A DNA stretch of 64,000 bases from Rotaria sordida (Eukaryota; Rotifera; Eurotatoria; Philodinida; Philodinidae). Shown piece after piece: positions 59,176 through 64,000 of this stretch. The position numbers were made by a program, and so were the translations under genes. Position 1 is the stretch's first letter. Each line of letters begins with the position of its first letter. A model generated the notes under the pieces. That model had not been told where the DNA came from and did not search any database. It saw only the letters and a program-made list of their open reading frames with translations. The stretch spans positions 25,806 to 89,805 of the forward strand of contig CAJNOL010000858.1 in NCBI GenBank assembly GCA_905250125.1, written 5' to 3'.

Positions 59176-59916
59176 TTATAAATATTCAAGCATGGTTCTC
59201 GTCAATTCTTCATTCTCCTTGTCTTGACTCTTCCACAATTCAGGATCGTCGCAGTCATAATATTTATTTAGATTTTGTACGTAAATATTCAGTAAATTAG
59301 TGCTAAGAGTGTTGTAAGTGCTGTAGGCTTGAGGATTGCTAATGAGTTCTTGTCTAATGGCACGTTCACATCGAATTATCTGAGAAATATTAAAGAAGAT
59401 AAGACTGGGATGAAGACCATCAAGACAGTAATTTTTTGTATAGTTATATAACTGCACAACGAAAGGATGTTCATCGGCGATATTTCTCAGCAGACCTCCG
59501 TCACACTTGGGAAGGTCGGTAGCTGCAGGATTAAATAATCTCAGATTGGCTAAACACTCAGTTGACAGATGGCTTTGGTTATGTTTGATGAGTTCACGGC
59601 AGTCAGACATAGCAAGTAAAGTTTCATGAACGTCTCGTCTATCGAACAGAGAAGCTCTCTGCAAAGGACAGCACGTCCATAGGGTTTTAAGTAAATTATA
59701 ATATTCACGATAGAGTTTTCGCGAGCTAAGTAGAAAATGAAATGGTTGAAGCATTTGCCGAATTCGACGTATGTCCGAAGTTACTCTTATTTTCGCTGTT
59801 TTGGGCTTTCTATCAAATGAATGATACTGTGGTAATGTTGTTAATAATGTATCGATAATTATTGGAAGGAGAATAATAATCGTTATGATAAATAAAAGAC
59901 AGCTACGTGACGTCAT
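59176..59916 (-). CDS. secreted 8-cysteine protein, paralogue D
   Basis: 246 residues, single exon, with a strongly hydrophobic signal peptide (about 6-24). All eight family cysteines are present: TCCPLQR, SDCREL, TECLAN, KCDGGLLRN, YCLDGL, RCERAIRQ, DCDDP. It is closest to paralogue C and shares upstream sequence (59940-60450) with it, so C and D arose by a duplication separate from A/B. The two copies are direct repeats on the minus strand about 18.5 kb apart. TTAACATATTCG lies upstream of the ATG. Function unknown. Confidence 0.85.
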   Translation of the reverse strand: MTSRSCLLFIITIIILLPIIIDTLLTTLPQYHSFDRKPKTAKIRVTSDIRRIRQMLQPFHFLLSSRKLYREYYNLLKTLWTCCPLQRASLFDRRDVHETLLAMSDCRELIKHNQSHLSTECLANLRLFNPAATDLPKCDGGLLRNIADEHPFVVQLYNYTKNYCLDGLHPSLIFFNISQIIRCERAIRQELISNPQAYSTYNTLSTNLLNIYVQNLNKYYDCDDPELWKSQDKENEELTRTMLEYL

Positions 59917-60479
59917 TAAATTAGTTAATAAAAAGAAAATTATTCGAAGAATACACGAATATGTTAAATGATGTATTTTGAATGATATTCACGGAGCAGA
60001 TGATGCTTGCTTTATACATATATCGATTATTTTATCCTTTCTTCGTTGACGGGAAATACTACAGAAAGAAATAAAAATATCCATCCACATACGGACAACT
60101 ACTAGCTTCTATCATAAACATGCTTTTTATGCGTTCTTTTCTCCTTCTTCTTCTTCTTCTTTTCATGATAAGACATCGGAGCCAACACGCTGATTCTACA
60201 TCTAAATATCAGAAAAGACACAGAACGTGGAAAATAGACTTCTTCTTTCTCATAGAGTTGACTAATACAAACTACAAACTAATGAGAAACTGTCAATGTC
60301 ACGGACTCTTATCATATCTGTAATGTCGTACGCTGATATATCATAACACTTTCTTATACAATATTGTTTTACCATTATTCTCTCTTTTTTCCTCGCATAT
60401 ATCCAAGTAATATCATATCTCACTGATTGATGTAATATTTCTTTTATCTTCTTATGCAACGAATATTTTGTCTTTTATG

Positions 60480-61117
60480 AGTTCGCGTCGAAAGAAGATA
60501 AGGAAGTAGTCATAAATATGAACGAATAATTGACACAATGCATTTTGATATGACCAAGGACTTTATTAGGTAGCAAAAGATATTTTCATGTAGTTGCCAA
60601 TTTTAATTAAATTAAAAAAAAATAAAATCTTTTAGTTTTAATTTCGATTGATTTTAAAAGCAGTAGATAATTATGGGCTTTTAGTAGATATTCCGTTAGC
60701 ATTTATACTTGTATACAAAATAACGATGCACAAATGTGTAAAATGCGCGACATCAAAAAATAAGTGAGAGTGGCTCTAAAATGATTACATTCTATCATTA
60801 AATAGTTTCAACCTTCTGATCATTGCGTGCAAGAATTTATTGAAAAACCCATGAAGTTTTAAGAATAGAAAGTCATTCCTTTATATTTCATCCGATTTGT
60901 ATTATATAATCTCCTCGGCTGCGTCAATTCGCGGAAAAGAGTCTATTAAACTTGTGACATTCACGATTAGTAGCACAATGCATAATATCTCGAGTCCAAT
61001 CAGAAATCCAGGATGAGAGTGATAGTGAGTTCCACATAAACAACTACCACAATCCGTATTTCATCTAAATTACGAGAATCACCAGGTAGGATTAAACTTT
61101 TAGATATTACTGAATCA
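60480..61117. other. intergenic, no gene recognised
   Basis: AT-rich; no motif-bearing ORF and no repeat structure recognised before the telomere-like repeat at 61118. Confidence 0.5.
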
Positions 61118-63215
61118 GGGTGTGGGTGTGGGTGTGGGGTGTGAAGAGTTACCACAAAACTAAAGTTTTTCGAATTTAGTTACGATTTTTGTCAAGTGAT
61201 TATGACAACAGAAAATGTGAACATCTTTTTTTTGTTTATTTTATATTTGATTTTCTCACATTCATGCACACACACACACACTACAAACATTAGAGAGTAA
61301 CTAATGTCTACTGAATAACTAACGTTGCTTATGTTGAATAAATCTGAGTTTCTAATAATGACCGTATCATTTTCAAACTTTATTGAATTGATGATGTGTT
61401 TCACACTGACGAACGATTCAAATTAGCACACCAAACAAGATTATGCAGGCGACCATAGCGTTGTTCAGCATCAACACCAATCGGACAAATCATATTCAAT
61501 TTGGTTTCACCATGAAGAATGAATAATGTTGCAATTATGTATCGTAGTATAATCGAGCGATCATCTGGTACTAGATCAACAGAAAAACAAAAACAAAAAC
61601 AAAATACAGGAAGTACAATAATGATTGAGATCAAGATAGGTTGTTTACTTCCAAACGGCAATGATAGCCATTTTATACAAGGGTAGGTGTGGGGAGTGTA
61701 AAGTTACCACGATAACCTATAGAAAGTCGAAAGTTCTATTAATATGGATGGAATTTGTATTAATAAGGATAGGATGAGCAGAAAACTTTTGTTCAAAAAA
61801 AGAAATAGCTGTAAGTTTTCTTTTTTCATTCTTGTCACTGTGGGGATCGTTGATAGTCTTGTCGTTGCTGTTGTTGTAGTATAAGCACTATTAAAGAAGT
61901 TCATTAAAAATTCGATTGTTTTAAGATTGAGTCTATATGGAAGAGAATAGATTCGATGATAAGTTTCATTGATGGGTATTTGAAATAAGGTCATATTATT
62001 ACCATTAAATAAAACGAATACCACTGCTTGAATGAATGAATCAAATAATAACTGTTTTGGTTTTTTACAAGGAAAGAGGTAGATCCTATGACACATGTCT
62101 ATAGAGGTTAAGAATAAGAAAAAAAATTCATAGTTGAATGATGAAAGAGCAGATCATGATGATCATTCGATTATTATTAGCAGTATCTATCTATCTATCT
62201 ATCTAGCATTTAGGGTGTGTAGTAGTTACCACGATAACCTAGTAGGTTATTTCTGATGTTACTGACTCAAAATCTTATCAAGTAGCCTTAGTACCAGTTT
62301 AGAAGATGTTGAAGTTAAATATGAATTTAACATCGATGCATGAGTGGTGTAAATATGGTTCGAAAAAGATTATTACACAGAGGAACGGTAGTAGTATATG
62401 GATTGCTTACCTATGTTTGTTTATTGCTTCCATGTGATTGATGTGCATTGTTGGTGCGATCGTGTATATATTCATGACTTGGTGTTTTGCGGAGTTTGAA
62501 GGATGTGCTCGTAGAAGTTGGTTTGTGGTTGTTACCTGAAACGAAATGAAATGTTTTTGATTATGTATTGAAAGGTTTTTTTGGGAAATGTTTATTTTAT
62601 AATTTATGTGATATATGTACTAGTTTATGTATATAACAATTCTTAGATATGTATCCAATTGAATTTTTTATATAGTTTAGTTATGTTGGCGTTTGATTTG
62701 GTAATTTATGTGTTGGACGGGTGTTAGCTTGAATATATTTGTCAATGTTGCTTGTAGTTCATATGCACGACGTTGTTGCATATTGTTTTCACGTTGAACT
62801 ATGACATCGGTGATAAGCTCGAGTAAATCAGTATTTTTATGATGAGATTTGGGTGTGGGTGTGACAAGCCGCCATGACCCGTGTTTCGATCTTGCTCATG
62901 GATCACTTCAGATGGCAATAGATCTAAACGATTTATAGGAAAATCGCTAGATGCAAATTTATTTAATTATAAAAGGTTTTCAATTATAAAAGATTTTCGA
63001 GATTGAGAGCATCACACGACGTTTATTTCTTGCTTAAGGGATTCATCAGATGGCTTGATCTGTAAATGGATTAAGTTAATAAATCAATCCAGTAGACCTA
63101 ATTTATGTTGCTACAAATTGTTGAGTAGAAAGTGTAGTGGTAAATTAAATAGACAGTGGTGAGACAAACTGCCATGATTGTGATTTCGATCTGACGCAAG
63201 GGTCTCATCTAATAG
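61118..63215 (+). repeat. telomere-like repeats and retroelement 3' ends, stacked
   Basis: GGGTGTGGGTGTGGG-type runs at 61118-61140, 61681-61698, 62212-62220 and 62851-62864. The first three are followed by AGTTACCAC(GATAACC). The fourth is followed by TGACAAGCCGCCATGACCC and CTTGCTCATGGATC. Further TTGCTTAAGGGATTCATCAG copies lie at about 63030 and 63190 without a clear G-run. Minus-strand ORFs at 61401-61661 (VDLVPDDRSIILRY..) and 61704-62096 lie between the repeats; they may be remnants of element proteins, but I do not recognise them. A (TATC)n tract is at 62186-62205. Confidence 0.6.
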
Positions 63216-64000
63216 CGCCCTAATAGTGGATTTAAAATTAATTTAAACAAGGTTGTGTCTACCTTGTGCGCTGTTTTGACGATAGATACATAGTTGAAGG
63301 TTATTTGGTAGGGAACTCAGTTCATTACTTGGTCATTGGGGTATTTGGACAATAAGTTGAATAGAGATATATGTGTATATTTGTGATCTAAAACATGAAC
63401 AAATCAGTGTTTTTCCAAGAAAATGATGGGGTATGTGGAAATGGAAGTTGAAATGAAAAGATGTGGCTGGAGCTGAATCGGCAGAGAAATTTTTCAGTGT
63501 GGAGCGGAGTCGGAGTGGAGCGACTCATTAGTGCCTGGCGCTGGAGCAAGAAGTGGTCGGATCTGCCCATCTCTGAAAACGATGCACGTGTATCATAGCA
63601 TTTACAGCTGACGTTTACGATAGCTTACGATAGGTTTCGACAATCGTTTACAGTCATCGTATTATTACTATAATCGTACACGATGTGTTACGATCATTGT
63701 CTACGGTAGTTGTAATATACCATAAATAATCGAATGTGATTGCCGTAAACAGTCAGTGTAAACAGCTGCAGCTTTCCGTCGTAATTCGTCGCCCACGGCT
63801 ACTTACAGCCGGATGTAATGATCCTGGGTAGAGAAGAACAATACTGTATCAGATATTCAGGCAAAGATATATTAGACAGATCGAGTTGGGAATCTTTTTA
63901 TACTAAATTCTAAGGTATATCTCAATCACATTTTATGAATAAATACATCGTCAGTCATGGTAAGCAAAGATTTATTTGCACAGTACATCAGTACATTTTA
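63216..64000. other. end of window, short palindromic repeats
   Basis: GGAGCGGAGTCGGAGTGGAG-type repeats near 63505-63535. From 63600 to 63760 there is a dense set of TTTACGATAG/CGTTTACAG-type blocks on both strands, suggesting part of a foldback that may continue beyond the window. No gene recognised. Confidence 0.4.

Noticed and set aside
1-64000. tRNA or rRNA genes
   Set aside because: No stretch combined a T-loop-like GGTTCGAATCC with a matching acceptor stem; GTTCGAA occurrences in the Helitron repeat do not fold as tRNA by eye.

Overview
The window looks like a subtelomeric or formerly subtelomeric stretch of a bdelloid rotifer genome (Adineta- or Rotaria-like; the genus is not resolved). 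The grounds are very AT-rich DNA, GT-AG introns, a Penelope-like reverse transcriptase of the endonuclease-lacking Athena type, short interstitial runs of a TGTGGG-type repeat joined to Athena-type 3' ends, an ADP-ribosyltransferase/TPR pseudogene, and a dense mix of mariner, Helitron and foldback elements. Two runs of ten Ns mark scaffold gaps. All identifications come from reading the sequence; no search was run.

Layout. From 3.6 to 9.8 kb lies a gene pair: a minus-strand membrane-anchored zinc metalloprotease (four inferred exons) and a plus-strand secreted 8-cysteine protein. The block is repeated, diverged, at 23.0-29.2 kb. Between the copies sit a mariner (10.5-11.8 kb) and a decayed Athena-like element (12.4-21.9 kb), itself split by a 5.05-kb foldback element (15.6-20.7 kb). 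That inserted element carries minisatellites and an array of intron-like/micro-exon-like units. At 31.1-31.6 kb is a TIMP/NTR-type secreted protein, and at 35.5-35.7 kb the tail of another HExxH protein, cut by a hAT-like foldback element. Two more 8-cysteine genes lie on the minus strand at 40.6-41.3 and 59.2-59.9 kb. Between them are a non-autonomous Helitron (43.2-45.1 kb), nested foldbacks (45.1-46.8 kb), the ART-TPR pseudogene (46.75-49.9 kb), a small secreted cysteine-rich peptide gene (52.5-52.8 kb), a second Athena fragment (55.0-56.2 kb) and further foldbacks. From 61.1 to 63.2 kb and at 42.0-43.0 kb, retroelement 3' ends alternate with telomere-like repeats.

How the genes fit together. 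Every apparently intact host gene encodes a secreted or membrane-anchored product: two metalloproteases, one TIMP-like protein, four paralogues of an unrecognised 8-cysteine family, and one small cysteine-rich peptide. I read this as an expanding secretome cluster, with a protease and its possible inhibitor in one neighbourhood, embedded in a transposon-rich, telomere-related region. That functional link is inference. The strongest candidates for something undescribed are the 8-cysteine family and the splice-signal array inside the 5-kb element.
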